From NCBI GenBank assembly GCA_016795545.1, contig JAEUGX010000103.1:1-52532 (forward strand): a stretch of 52,532 bases of DNA, given 5' to 3'. Shown one piece after another: positions 39,038 through 47,060 of the stretch; the first letter of the stretch is position 1; every line of letters begins with the position of its first letter. Source of the stretch: Opitutaceae bacterium. Its GTDB lineage: Bacteria; Verrucomicrobiota; Verrucomicrobiia; Opitutales; Opitutaceae. The notes below the pieces were generated by a model, which was given only the letters and a program-made list of their open reading frames with translations, was not told the DNA's origin and searched no databases. The translations under genes and the position numbers were made by a program.

Positions 39038-40320
39038 GGGCGGGACAGCTGGCGGGCGCCGATGTCGCGGCGGAAGTACTTGGAGGCGCAACCGATGGCC
39101 GCGCACGCGGCGTAGGCGCGGTCGGCGGCCTCGCGGAGGGTGGGCGCCAGCGCGGTGACGCCGAGGACGCGGCCGCCGTGGGTGACGAGGCGGCCGGCGG
39201 AATCGCGGGCGGTGCCGGCGTGGATGATGGACGTCTGGGGCGGGAGCGCGGCCGGCAGCGTGATCTCGTCGCCCTTCGGGTACGCGTCGGGGTAGCCGCG
39301 GGCGGCCACGACGACGCACACGGCGTAGTCGGGCTTTACCGCCAGCGGAAAGCCGCGCAGGCGGCCGTGGGCGGCGGCCCAGAGCAGCGCCAGCAGGTCG
39401 GAGGCGAGCCGGGGCAGGACGACCTGGGTCTCGGGGTCGCCGAAGCGGGTGTTGAACTCGAGCACGCTCGGGCCGGCGGGCGTGAGCATGACGCCGATGA
39501 AGAGCGTGCCGCGGAAGTCGATGCCCTCGGCGGCGATGGCGTCGACGGAGGGGCGGACGATCTCGCGGTCGATGCGAGCGAGGAGCGCGGGGGTCACGAC
39601 CTCCGCGGGCGAGTAGGTGCCCATGCCGCCGGTGTTGGGCCCGGTGTCGCCGTCGCCGACCCGCTTGTGGTCCTGGGAGGTCGGCAGGATGATGTAGTCG
39701 CGTCCGGACACGACGACCAGCAGGGAGGTTTCCTCGCCCGTGAGGCAATCCTCGACGAGGATCTGCCGGCTGCTGGCGCCGAAGCGGCCGCCGAGCATGG
39801 CGCGGACGGCCTCCTCGGCCTCGGCGACCGACGAGGCGACGACGACGCCCTTGCCGGCGGCGAGGCCGTCGGCCTTGACGACGATCGGGGCGCCGCGGGC
39901 GCGAACGTAGGCGAGGGCCGGCTCGACCCGGTCGAAGATCCCGGCGGCGGCGGTGGGAATGCGGTATTTGAGCAGGAGCTCCTTGGTGAAGATCTTCGAG
40001 GCCTCGAGCCGCGCCCCGTCGGCTTTCGGGCCGTAGGCGGGAATGCCGGCGCGCTGCAGGGCGTCGACCAGCCCGAGCGACAGCGGCACCTCGGGCCCGA
40101 CGACGACGAACTCCGCGCGCTCGCGCTGGGCGAGCGCGATGAGGCCGGCGACGTCGTCGACGGGCACGGGGAAGCAGGCGGCCTCGGCGGCGATGCCGGC
40201 GTTGCCCGGGGCGCAGAGCACGCGCGGGCGGGCCGGCGAGGCGGCGAGGGACTTGACGAGCGCGTGCTCGCGTCCGCCGGAGCCGACGACGAGCACGGAG
40301 GAGGGAAGGAGGTTAGGCAC
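39034..40320 (-). CDS. purD: Phosphoribosylamine-glycine ligase PurD
   Basis: About 428 residues from the GTG at 40320; a GTG at 40296 immediately before [13 protein letters not shown] is the main alternative. It carries out the second step of purine synthesis, ATP-dependent joining of glycine to phosphoribosylamine. The N-terminal [18 protein letters not shown]-grasp core [38 protein letters not shown] and [17 protein letters not shown] are diagnostic. The C-terminal [22 protein letters not shown] is normal. The length is normal for the family. Confidence 0.95.
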   Translation of the reverse strand: MPNLLPSSVLVVGSGGREHALVKSLAASPARPRVLCAPGNAGIAAEAACFPVPVDDVAGLIALAQRERAEFVVVGPEVPLSLGLVDALQRAGIPAYGPKADGARLEASKIFTKELLLKYRIPTAAAGIFDRVEPALAYVRARGAPIVVKADGLAAGKGVVVASSVAEAEEAVRAMLGGRFGASSRQILVEDCLTGEETSLLVVVSGRDYIILPTSQDHKRVGDGDTGPNTGGMGTYSPAEVVTPALLARIDREIVRPSVDAIAAEGIDFRGTLFIGVMLTPAGPSVLEFNTRFGDPETQVVLPRLASDLLALLWAAAHGRLRGFPLAVKPDYAVCVVVAARGYPDAYPKGDEITLPAALPPQTSIIHAGTARDSAGRLVTHGGRVLGVTALAPTLREAADRAYAACAAIGCASKYFRRDIGARQLSRP

Positions 40321-40384
40321 GGAGGGCAGAGCTAGACACGGAGGCCCGCGGCAGGGCAAGCGCGCGCCGCGTCACGCGCGGGGT

Positions 40385-42292
40385 CTACAGCACCTGCAGG
40401 GTCTTGCGGTAGAAGCGGACGACCTCGTCGGGGTCGTCGGTGAAGAGGATGTAGTCCGAGATCCAGGCCGGAGCGCGCTTGGTGGCGATCATGGCCTGGA
40501 CCTGGCGGCGGAGGTCGGCCCAGTAGGCGGAGTTGAAGAACACGTACGGCACGCGCGGGCGGATGCCGAGCTTGAGGTTGCACATCTCGATGCCGATCTC
40601 CTCGAGGGTGCCGACGCCGCCGACGTTGAAGACGCAGAAATCCGCCGCCTCGAACCATTTCTGGCGGAAGTGACGCGACGATTCCTGGAAGGTGTTGAAG
40701 AAGTCGACGCCGAGCTCCGGCGGCTGGGCCTCCAGCTCGAGGAAGCACGCGCCGGTGAGCGCGCCCTTGTGCCGCGCCTGGTCGGTGGCGAGGCGCATGA
40801 CGCCGCCGCCGCCGCCGGTGAGGACGCCGACGTTGGGGCCGATGAAGCCGGTCAGCTGCTCGACCAGCCGGGTGATGCGGTCGGTGTCGGACTGCTCGAT
40901 GCCGATGGCGGAGCCGTAGAAGGCGAGGATGGTCGTCTCCTGGAACTTGCGGGCCATCTCCTCGCGCACGAAGAACCCGTGCTCCTTCTTGTAGGTGTGG
41001 ATGTAGATGTCCTTGGTGACCTCGTCGTACCAATACACCTTGATCCCGATGGCATTGAACGTGTCGAGGCGGGCGTGCGCGTTGCTCGACAGGAAGTAGC
41101 CGTGGGTGCGGGAGGCCTGGCGGAAGACGATGCGCTTGAGCTTCACGTCGCCGAGGCGCGTGATCAGCTCCATGTGCTCGAGCAGGTCGGGGAAGTAGTC
41201 GATGACGAGCGTGTCGGCGTCGGCCGGCGCGTTGTCGAGCGCCTGGATCATGGTGCGGCAGCCGACCGGGCAGGCCTCGCCCTCGAGGAAGCGGCGGAGG
41301 TCCTCGTTGGCGCGGACGAGCACGGCCCGGTTTTCCATCGTGGCGCTCTGGCCGCGGACGGTGATCTTGGTCTTCGGGCTGGCCTCGGCGGTGACGAGCG
41401 GCGGGTTGTGGTCCAGGCACTTGAAGAGCTGGGTGGCCGTGGAGAGGAGGCGCTGGCGCTTGCGCGTGAGGGTCTTGACCTCGGGATCGGCGAAGGGCGG
41501 GGCCCGGAAGATGTCGACCGACACCATGGGGTTCACCACCGGCTGGTCGCCCGTGTTGTAGATCTCCAGCATGACGTTCGTCCCGAAGGTCTTGATCGGG
41601 TCGAGGAGCACGGCGCTCGTGTGCAGGCCGAAGTTGCCCTCGCCCTGGTTGAGCACCACGAAGTGCTCCTTGAGGTACATCGAGCAGCTGGTGAGGATGC
41701 CGGAGCGCGGCGGGATGGTGAGCGGCGAGGCGTCGTGGCGGACCTGGACCTTGTCGAGGAAGGAGCGTCCGGCGTTGCCGCTGACGATGTGCTCGAAGTT
41801 GAGGCGCTGGAGCTTGGGGGAGAGGGTGTAGCTGACCTGGTGGGGCGTGAGGAACACCCGGCCGTGCGAGTCGATGGAGATGGTGTTGGGCAGCTTGAGG
41901 TCGTTGCGCTTGATCGCGTCCCAGATCTCTCCCGTGGAGAGCTTCGCGGCGGCGGGCGCGTAGAAGAGGCGGCCGACGGGGATGCCCGGCCGCAGCAGCT
42001 TCTTCCAGTAGGGGGCGTTCGGGAAGTTGGCGTCGTAGATGAAGGCCTCGGCGGCCAGCTCGACGCGGTTGCCCTCGATCGCCGGCGGGCCCGGCAGGTG
42101 CATCTCGATGCCGATGCGGGCGAGGGAGCTGCGTTCGGTGAACTTGATCTCGGCCAGGTGGGTGCGGAGAAAATCCAGCTCGGCGGGATTCCGGGGCCAA
42201 AACGCGAGGGTGAGAGCCACGCTGTTGGCGCCCTTGTTCTTGACCGTCAAAATCTGGCCGTCGGAGCTGTGCCAGAATTGGTTTTCGCTCAT
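40385..42292 (-). CDS. Large protein with dUTPase/dCTP-deaminase-like segment and C-terminal LOG-like domain
   Basis: 635 residues from ATG 42292; soluble, no signal peptide. The C-terminal about 200 residues form a Rossmann domain of the LOG (lysine decarboxylase-like, nucleotide N-glycosidase) superfamily: VGVLTGGGGGVMRLATDQA, then VFNVGGVGTLEEIGIEM, matching the PGGxGTxxE signature except that Pro is Val. In the middle, TIPPRSGILTSCSMYL through HTSAVLLDPIKTFGTNVMLE and IYNTGDQPVVNPMVSVDIF resembles the dUTPase/dCTP-deaminase beta fold, but its catalytic RSS and Tyr/Glu motifs are not evident. The rest is unassigned. LOG enzymes usually cleave ribose-5-phosphate from nucleoside monophosphates. 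The activity of this protein is unknown. It is divergent from the FKBP gene across 174 bp. Confidence 0.8.
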   Translation of the reverse strand: MSENQFWHSSDGQILTVKNKGANSVALTLAFWPRNPAELDFLRTHLAEIKFTERSSLARIGIEMHLPGPPAIEGNRVELAAEAFIYDANFPNAPYWKKLLRPGIPVGRLFYAPAAAKLSTGEIWDAIKRNDLKLPNTISIDSHGRVFLTPHQVSYTLSPKLQRLNFEHIVSGNAGRSFLDKVQVRHDASPLTIPPRSGILTSCSMYLKEHFVVLNQGEGNFGLHTSAVLLDPIKTFGTNVMLEIYNTGDQPVVNPMVSVDIFRAPPFADPEVKTLTRKRQRLLSTATQLFKCLDHNPPLVTAEASPKTKITVRGQSATMENRAVLVRANEDLRRFLEGEACPVGCRTMIQALDNAPADADTLVIDYFPDLLEHMELITRLGDVKLKRIVFRQASRTHGYFLSSNAHARLDTFNAIGIKVYWYDEVTKDIYIHTYKKEHGFFVREEMARKFQETTILAFYGSAIGIEQSDTDRITRLVEQLTGFIGPNVGVLTGGGGGVMRLATDQARHKGALTGACFLELEAQPPELGVDFFNTFQESSRHFRQKWFEAADFCVFNVGGVGTLEEIGIEMCNLKLGIRPRVPYVFFNSAYWADLRRQVQAMIATKRAPAWISDYILFTDDPDEVVRFYRKTLQVL

Positions 42293-42466
42293 TGGATTGC
42301 CCAGCCTTGGCGAGCTTCCCTGGCCTGACAAGCCCCGGGTTCCGGGCCGGCGGGACGGGTTTTTGCCGCCTAAGGGATTGATTTTTCGGGTTCGCCTCCG
42401 CAACGTGCCCCTTTTTACGGCACAAACCCACCCGGGCCGTTTCCCAACCGGGCTCACCTCGTTGCA

Positions 42467-43297
42467 ATGAAAGTCATGACCAAACTCAGCGCAGGCCTTG
42501 TCGGCGTCGGCCTGCTGGTTGCCGTGTCCGCCCAGGACGCGGTCAAGTTCAACGTCCCGGGTGTCACGCCCGAGTCGAAGCCCGCCCAGCCGGCTCCGGC
42601 CGGCGTCCCGGCCCCGGCGGCCCCCGCCGCTCCGGCCGCCGCCAAGGCCAAGTTCACCGAGGCGCAGGTCGCCGAGGCCTACGGCTGGTACCTGGGGGCG
42701 CAGCTCGGGCTGCAGCAGCTCGAGTTCACCCGCGAGCAGGTCGAGGCCGTCGCGCGTGGCATGGTCGGTTCCGCCGCCGGCGGCCGGCCGCCGTTCGACG
42801 CCCGCGAGATCGGGCCCGAGGTCGAGGCTTTCCTGGGCAAGAAGAACAACGCCTTCATGGGCCGGCTGCGGCAGGCGCAGCTGGCGGAGGGCCAGGCGTT
42901 CTTCACCAAGCTGAAGGAGAACAAGAGCGTCGTGGAGCTGCCGAGCGGCCTGCGTTACGAGGTCCTGAAGGCCGGCACCGGCGCGACGCCCAAGCCGGGC
43001 CAGGTGGTGACGATGCACTACACGGGCACGCTGGCCACCGGCCAGACCTTCGACAGCTCGGTCGAGCGCGGCCAGCCCGCGGAGATCGCGCTCAAGGACG
43101 GCCAGATCATCCCCGGCATGTTCGAGGGCCTGCAGAAGACGTCCGTCGGCGGCAAGATCAAGCTCTACGTCCCGCCGTCGCTGGCGTACGGCGACGAGGG
43201 CAGCCAGGCGATCCCGCCCGGCGCCACGCTGGTGTTCGAGGTCGAGCTGCTCGGCGTCAAGGACGCCCCCAAGGAAGCCGCTCCGGCCGCCAAGTAA
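42467..43297 (+). CDS. FKBP-type peptidyl-prolyl isomerase (Mip/FkpA-like)
   Basis: 276 residues from ATG 42467. A signal peptide (about 1-22, KLSAGLVGVGLLVAVSA) is followed by a Pro/Ala linker. A helical dimerisation domain (about 60-150, FTEAQVAEAYGWYLGAQLGL, LAEGQAFFTKLKENKSVVEL) precedes the FKBP domain (about 165-265): GQVVTMHYTGTLATGQTFDS, GQIIPGMFEGLQKTSVGG, YVPPSLAYGDEG and IPPGATLVFEVELLGV. It should act as a periplasmic folding helper for outer-membrane or secreted proteins. It is a single gene ending in a strong terminator. Confidence 0.95.
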   Translation: MKVMTKLSAGLVGVGLLVAVSAQDAVKFNVPGVTPESKPAQPAPAGVPAPAAPAAPAAAKAKFTEAQVAEAYGWYLGAQLGLQQLEFTREQVEAVARGMVGSAAGGRPPFDAREIGPEVEAFLGKKNNAFMGRLRQAQLAEGQAFFTKLKENKSVVELPSGLRYEVLKAGTGATPKPGQVVTMHYTGTLATGQTFDSSVERGQPAEIALKDGQIIPGMFEGLQKTSVGGKIKLYVPPSLAYGDEGSQAIPPGATLVFEVELLGVKDAPKEAAPAAK

Positions 43298-43322
43298 GCG
43301 GTCCCCGGCCGACCTGCGCCCG

Positions 43323-43353
43323 CGCCCTCCGACTGCGGAGGGCGTTTTTTTTT
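43323..43353 (+). terminator. Rho-independent terminator of the FKBP gene
   Basis: A perfect 9-bp stem (CGCCCTCCG at 43323-43331 with CGGAGGGCG at 43336-43344, 4-nt loop ACTG) is followed by nine Ts (43345-43353), 26 nt after the stop codon. Confidence 0.95.
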
Positions 43354-43462
43354 GGGGGGGAGGGGCGACGGGGCCGGCCGCTCCCGGGCGGGGGCGAGGA
43401 GCGCGAATTGTGCAGGCGGCGCTTGCGCCGGCCGGGGCGGGTGTTTTCGCTACGGGGCGGGA

Positions 43463-43999
43463 ATGAAAGCGGCCGACGTCAATCTGTACCTGGTGGGCTT
43501 CATGGGCACGGGCAAGAGCACCGTGGGCCGGCAGGTCGCCAAGCAGCTGGGCCACCAGTTCCTCGACAGCGACCAGGAGATCGAGCGGCTCCAGGGCCGG
43601 CCGGTGTCGCGCATTTTCGCGGAGGACGGCGAGGCGCGGTTCCGGCAGATGGAGCGCGAGTTCGTCGAGCGCGGCCATCCCGCGCGCGGCTGCGTCGTGG
43701 CGTGCGGCGGCGGGCTGGTGGTGCCGGCCGGCATGCTGGAGCTGCTGCGGCAGCGCGGCGTGGTGGTGTGCCTGCACGCCCCCATCGAGACGATCATGCA
43801 GCGCACGCAGCATGCGAACCACCGGCCGCTGCTGCAGGTGGAGAACCCCGAGCGACGGCTGCGCGAGCTCTACGCCGCGCGCGAGGAGATCTACCGGCGC
43901 GCGGGCACGATGATCCTCACCGACAGCCGGCCGCTGCGGGAGATCGTGGCGCACGTGCTGCGGGTCTACCGGTACGAGGCGGCGCAGTTCGGCCGATGA
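43463..43999 (+). CDS. aroK: Shikimate kinase AroK
   Basis: 178 residues from ATG 43463. It phosphorylates shikimate in aromatic amino-acid synthesis. The P-loop is LVGFMGTGKSTVGRQVA; the shikimate-binding Asp is in FLDSDQEIERLQG, with Arg in GEARFRQMEREF and the glycine pair in VVACGGGLVV. The lid Arg region is NHRPLLQVENPERRLRELY. The stop overlaps the queG start by 4 bp, so the two are coupled. Confidence 0.95.
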   Translation: MKAADVNLYLVGFMGTGKSTVGRQVAKQLGHQFLDSDQEIERLQGRPVSRIFAEDGEARFRQMEREFVERGHPARGCVVACGGGLVVPAGMLELLRQRGVVVCLHAPIETIMQRTQHANHRPLLQVENPERRLRELYAAREEIYRRAGTMILTDSRPLREIVAHVLRVYRYEAAQFGR

Positions 44000-45171
44000 C
44001 CCCGGAGGCAGGGCGCGTGGTGGCGGGCGGCCGGCGCGAGGAGCTGCGGCGGCGGCTGCAGGACCTGGGTTTCGACGAGGTGCGGTTCGCGGCCGCCGAG
44101 CCGGCGGCCGGCGGCTCGCTGGCGGCCTGGCTGGAGGCGGGGCACCACGCGGACATGGGATGGCTGGAGCGCTCGGCGGGGAAGCGGGCGGATGCCGGCC
44201 GGGTGCTGCCGGGCGTGCGGTCGGTGATCATCCTGGGCGTGAACTACTGGACGCGCGCGGCGCCGGGCGAGCCGCGCTGGGCGCGGTACGCGCTGTACGA
44301 GGACTATCACGACACGGTGAAGGCGGGGCTCGAGGCGGCCGGCCGCCTGCTCGAGGCGGAGCACGGCGCGGCGCCGGTCGACCACCGCTACTACGTCGAC
44401 ACCGGGCCGGTGCTGGAGCGCGGCTGGGCCGCGCGCAGCGGGCTGGGGTTCCGCGGGAAGAACGCGATGCTCATCTCGCGCCGGCACGGCAACTGGCTGT
44501 TCCTGGCGGCGATCCTGACGCGGCTGGCGATCGAGCCCGACGCGCCGCTGCGCCGGACGGCGGCGCCCGGGGGCGAGGAGCCGGCGGGGCTCCTGTGCGG
44601 CAAGTGCACCCGCTGCCTCGACGCCTGTCCGACCGCGGCGTTCCCGCGGCCGGGGGTGGTGGACGCCCGGCGCTGCATTTCCTACCAAACGATCGAAAAT
44701 CGCGGCGTCATCCCGGCGGAGCTGCGTCCCGGCATCGGGTCGCGCATCTACGGCTGCGATGCCTGCCTCGAGGTGTGTCCGTGGAACCGGTTCGCGCAGG
44801 AAGGTCGCCGGCTGCTGCTGGCGGCGCGTCCGGAGCTGGCGGCGCTGACGACGGCCGAACTGCTCGCCCTGACGCCGGCCCGTTTCGCGGAACGGTTCCG
44901 GCGCACGGCGATCAAGCGGCTCAAGCTGGCCGGGCTGCTGCGCAACGCCTGTGTCGTGGCCGGCAATTCCGGCGACCGGAGCCTGCTGCCGGCGCTGGCG
45001 GCGCTGGCCCGGCACGAGTCGCCCGTGGTCCGGGCGCATGCGGTCTGGGCGGTGCGCCGGCTGGAAGGCGACACGGCCGCGGGGGAGCGGCTGGCGGAAG
45101 CCCGGACGGCGGAAACCGACCCGCGGGTGCTGGCGGAATACGGACAACGCCGATCGCCAGCCGGGGGTTGA
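43996..45171 (+). CDS. queG: Epoxyqueuosine reductase QueG
   Basis: 391 residues from ATG 43996. It reduces epoxyqueuosine to queuosine in tRNA, using a cobalamin cofactor and two [4Fe-4S] clusters. Cluster ligands are Cys201, 204, 207 and 211 (CGKCTRCLDACPT) and a second set at 254, 257 and 261 (CDACLEVCPWNRF). The substrate and cobalamin-binding region shows YYVDTGPVLERGWAARSGLGFRGKN, and DARRCISYQTIENRG is another QueG signature. A short HEAT-like helical tail ends the protein. Coupling to aroK has no obvious metabolic reason. Confidence 0.95.
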   Translation: MTPEAGRVVAGGRREELRRRLQDLGFDEVRFAAAEPAAGGSLAAWLEAGHHADMGWLERSAGKRADAGRVLPGVRSVIILGVNYWTRAAPGEPRWARYALYEDYHDTVKAGLEAAGRLLEAEHGAAPVDHRYYVDTGPVLERGWAARSGLGFRGKNAMLISRRHGNWLFLAAILTRLAIEPDAPLRRTAAPGGEEPAGLLCGKCTRCLDACPTAAFPRPGVVDARRCISYQTIENRGVIPAELRPGIGSRIYGCDACLEVCPWNRFAQEGRRLLLAARPELAALTTAELLALTPARFAERFRRTAIKRLKLAGLLRNACVVAGNSGDRSLLPALAALARHESPVVRAHAVWAVRRLEGDTAAGERLAEARTAETDPRVLAEYGQRRSPAGG

Positions 45172-45253
45172 ACGCGGAGAGCCGATGCCCGTGTCGTGCG
45201 GGCTTCGGGGGGGCGGCGTCCGAGTCCGGATAAGGACTCCCCGGTGGCGCAGC
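45172..45253. other. Convergent intergenic region with two small hairpins
   Basis: 82 bp between queG (plus) and the thioesterase gene (minus). GCCCG at 45187-45191 pairs with CGGGC at 45199-45203. GAGTCC at 45222-45227 pairs with GGACTC at 45234-45239 around GGATAA. Neither has a T-tract. They may be weak terminators for the converging transcripts. Confidence 0.35.
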
Positions 45254-45655
45254 CTAGGGGAAGGCCGCGCGCATCTTCTCGACGAAGCGCGCGGGCGGGC
45301 GGACGGGCTCGCCCTGCGGGTTGATGAACGCGTGCGTCGTGAATCCGGTGACGAGGAGCTCCTCGCCGCGGCGCACCTCGTAGTCGAGGTGGATCCGGAG
45401 CATCGGGCGCTCCTTGAGCCGGGTGACGATGGTCACGGAGTCGTCGTAGAGCGCCGGGCGGAAGAATTTCACGCCCAGCTCGATGACCGGGAGCCGGTAG
45501 CCCTGCTGCTCCAGCTCGCGGTAGGGCAGGCCGCATTCCTTGAGCAGGGTGGTGCGGCCGACCTCGAACCAGGGGAGGTAATTCCCGTGGTAGACGATGC
45601 CCATCATGTCGGTTTCCGCGTAGCGGACGGTGATCTGGGTGCGGGATTCGATCAT
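45254..45655 (-). CDS. YbgC/4HBT-type hotdog acyl-CoA/ACP thioesterase
   Basis: 133 residues from ATG 45655. It has the 4-hydroxybenzoyl-CoA thioesterase signature RYAETDMMGIVYHGNYLPWFEVGR, whose Asp (in ETD) and following G-I-V-Y-H are the catalytic region, and a strand-rich C-terminus (LRIHLDYEVRRGEELLVTGF). It releases acyl chains from CoA or ACP. It lies 62 bp after the GT4 gene on the same strand, next to the divergent acyl-synthesis genes, so it may release or edit chains made by that cassette. Confidence 0.9.
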   Translation of the reverse strand: MIESRTQITVRYAETDMMGIVYHGNYLPWFEVGRTTLLKECGLPYRELEQQGYRLPVIELGVKFFRPALYDDSVTIVTRLKERPMLRIHLDYEVRRGEELLVTGFTTHAFINPQGEPVRPPARFVEKMRAAFP

Positions 45656-45717
45656 CGGAAAGCGCGGAGGAAAGCACGCCGCGGCCGCGGAGTCGAGTGT
45701 CCGGCGCGGCGGCGGCT

Positions 45718-46878
45718 TCAGGAGCCGGGCGGAGGCCCGAACAAGGCCGCGGCGGAATCGCTCCAGGTGTGGGCCTGGGCGCGGCGGCGTCCGGCCGCCC
45801 CCAGGCGCTGCCGGAGCGCGGGGTCGCGGAGCAGGCGGACGAACGCGGCGACCAGTCCTGCCTGATCGCCGGGGGGGACCAGCAGCCCGGTTTCCTCGTG
45901 CAGGACGGCCTCGGGCACCCCGCCGACGGCATGGGCGACGACCGGCAGGCCGTGGGCGCCGGCCTCGAGGTAGACCAGGCCGAAGCCCTCGACGCTGTGG
46001 CGGTGGGGGATGCTCGTCATCGCAAAGACGTCGGCGTCGGCGTAGAGGGCGTCCAGCTTCTCGTCGGGAATGTCGCCGAGGAAGCGGACCGGGAAGTCGG
46101 CCGCCGCCGCGGCCGCCTTCAGCGTGGCGGCATAGTTCTCCTTGCTGTGCGATCCGACCAGCCAGTACTCCACCCGGTCGCGCAGGTCGTCGGGCAGCGC
46201 GCGCAGCGCGGCCAGCACGTGCAGCTGGCCCTTGCGGGGGCTGAGGCGGGCGACGGTGAGTATGATGATCTTGCGCCGCGGCGGGGAAACCGGGGCGGTC
46301 AGCCGCAGGTCGGTGCGGAGCGCACCCGGGGTCAGCACGACCTTGGCGGAGGCCTGCGGGAAGTGCCGGCGGAGGAGGTCGCGGGCGAAGGCGCTGACCA
46401 CACTCACGCGCTCCGCCTTGTCGAGCAGGTGGCTGGTACTCCAGCGCAGGAGCCGGCGGGAAGCCAGACGCTGGATCTCGGAACCATGAAAGGTCAGCAG
46501 GAGCCGGGCCGGACGGAGCGTGTCGAAGTACTGGAGCAGGAGCATCGACAGCAGCGGACCCGGTTCCGGGATGTAGAGGGTGGCCGCCCGCAGCCGGTCG
46601 CGCTGGGCCATCAGGGCCCGTGCCATGCGCCATTGGCTCAATAGGCTGTGGTTCCCCGCCAGCGGCAGGCGCTGGACCGGAAACGACCAGCCCGGTTCCG
46701 CAATCCCCGGCTCCAGGGCCGGTGCCCAGACCTCGACGGCGTATCCCAAGGACTGGGCGGCTCGAGCCATTTCGGCCGCATAGACCGCGATGCCCCCACG
46801 GTGGGGAAAGAACTCGTGCGTCACCAGCACGAGCTGCCGCGAAGGGGCGAGGGGTGAGCGGGAACGAGCGGAAGACAC
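45718..46878 (-). CDS. GT4-family glycosyltransferase
   Basis: 386 residues from the GTG at 46878. GT-B fold: N-terminal LVLVTHEFFPHRGGIAVYAAEMARA, acceptor-side LLTFHGSEIQRL, and a hinge followed by ILTVARLSPRKGQLHVLAAL. The donor site has the E-x7-E motif region HSVEGFGLVYLEAGAHGLPVV and GGVPEAVLHEETGLLVPPGD. It transfers a sugar from a nucleotide donor to lipid or glycan; the acceptor is unknown. It diverges from the ACP-dehydratase gene across 182 bp. Confidence 0.9.
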   Translation of the reverse strand: MSSARSRSPLAPSRQLVLVTHEFFPHRGGIAVYAAEMARAAQSLGYAVEVWAPALEPGIAEPGWSFPVQRLPLAGNHSLLSQWRMARALMAQRDRLRAATLYIPEPGPLLSMLLLQYFDTLRPARLLLTFHGSEIQRLASRRLLRWSTSHLLDKAERVSVVSAFARDLLRRHFPQASAKVVLTPGALRTDLRLTAPVSPPRRKIIILTVARLSPRKGQLHVLAALRALPDDLRDRVEYWLVGSHSKENYAATLKAAAAAADFPVRFLGDIPDEKLDALYADADVFAMTSIPHRHSVEGFGLVYLEAGAHGLPVVAHAVGGVPEAVLHEETGLLVPPGDQAGLVAAFVRLLRDPALRQRLGAAGRRRAQAHTWSDSAAALFGPPPGS

Positions 46879-47018
46879 CGGCTATGAAAGGAGTGTTTAT
46901 TTTCCCGCCGTCTCCGGCTGCGGAACTGGCTGGCGGGCATGTGGTCTTTCAAAGGGTGGCAAGTCAACAGGCTAAATCGCGGGCTTCCCTGGCATGTGCC
47001 GCGCCGGTCGTGGCATTT

Positions 47019-47054
47019 TTGAGGTTTACATGAATGTCACCCTCAACTTACTTA
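47019..47054 (+). promoter_or_regulatory. Dyad operator over the promoter of the acyl/glycolipid cassette
   Basis: TTGAGG at 47019-47024 and CCTCAA at 47041-47046 are inverted repeats. Inside them, ACAT (47028-47031) and ATGT (47034-47037) form a second inverted pair around the same centre (47032.5). Over the 28 bp, 11 of 14 paired positions match. A -35-like TTTACA (47025-47030) sits within the dyad, and an 18-nt spacer leads to a -10-like TACTTA (47049-47054). The ATG at 47061 would then be at or next to the transcription start, and there is no Shine-Dalgarno, so a leaderless mRNA is possible. A dimeric regulator bound here would block the promoter. Confidence 0.55.
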
Positions 47055-47060
47055 TAACCA

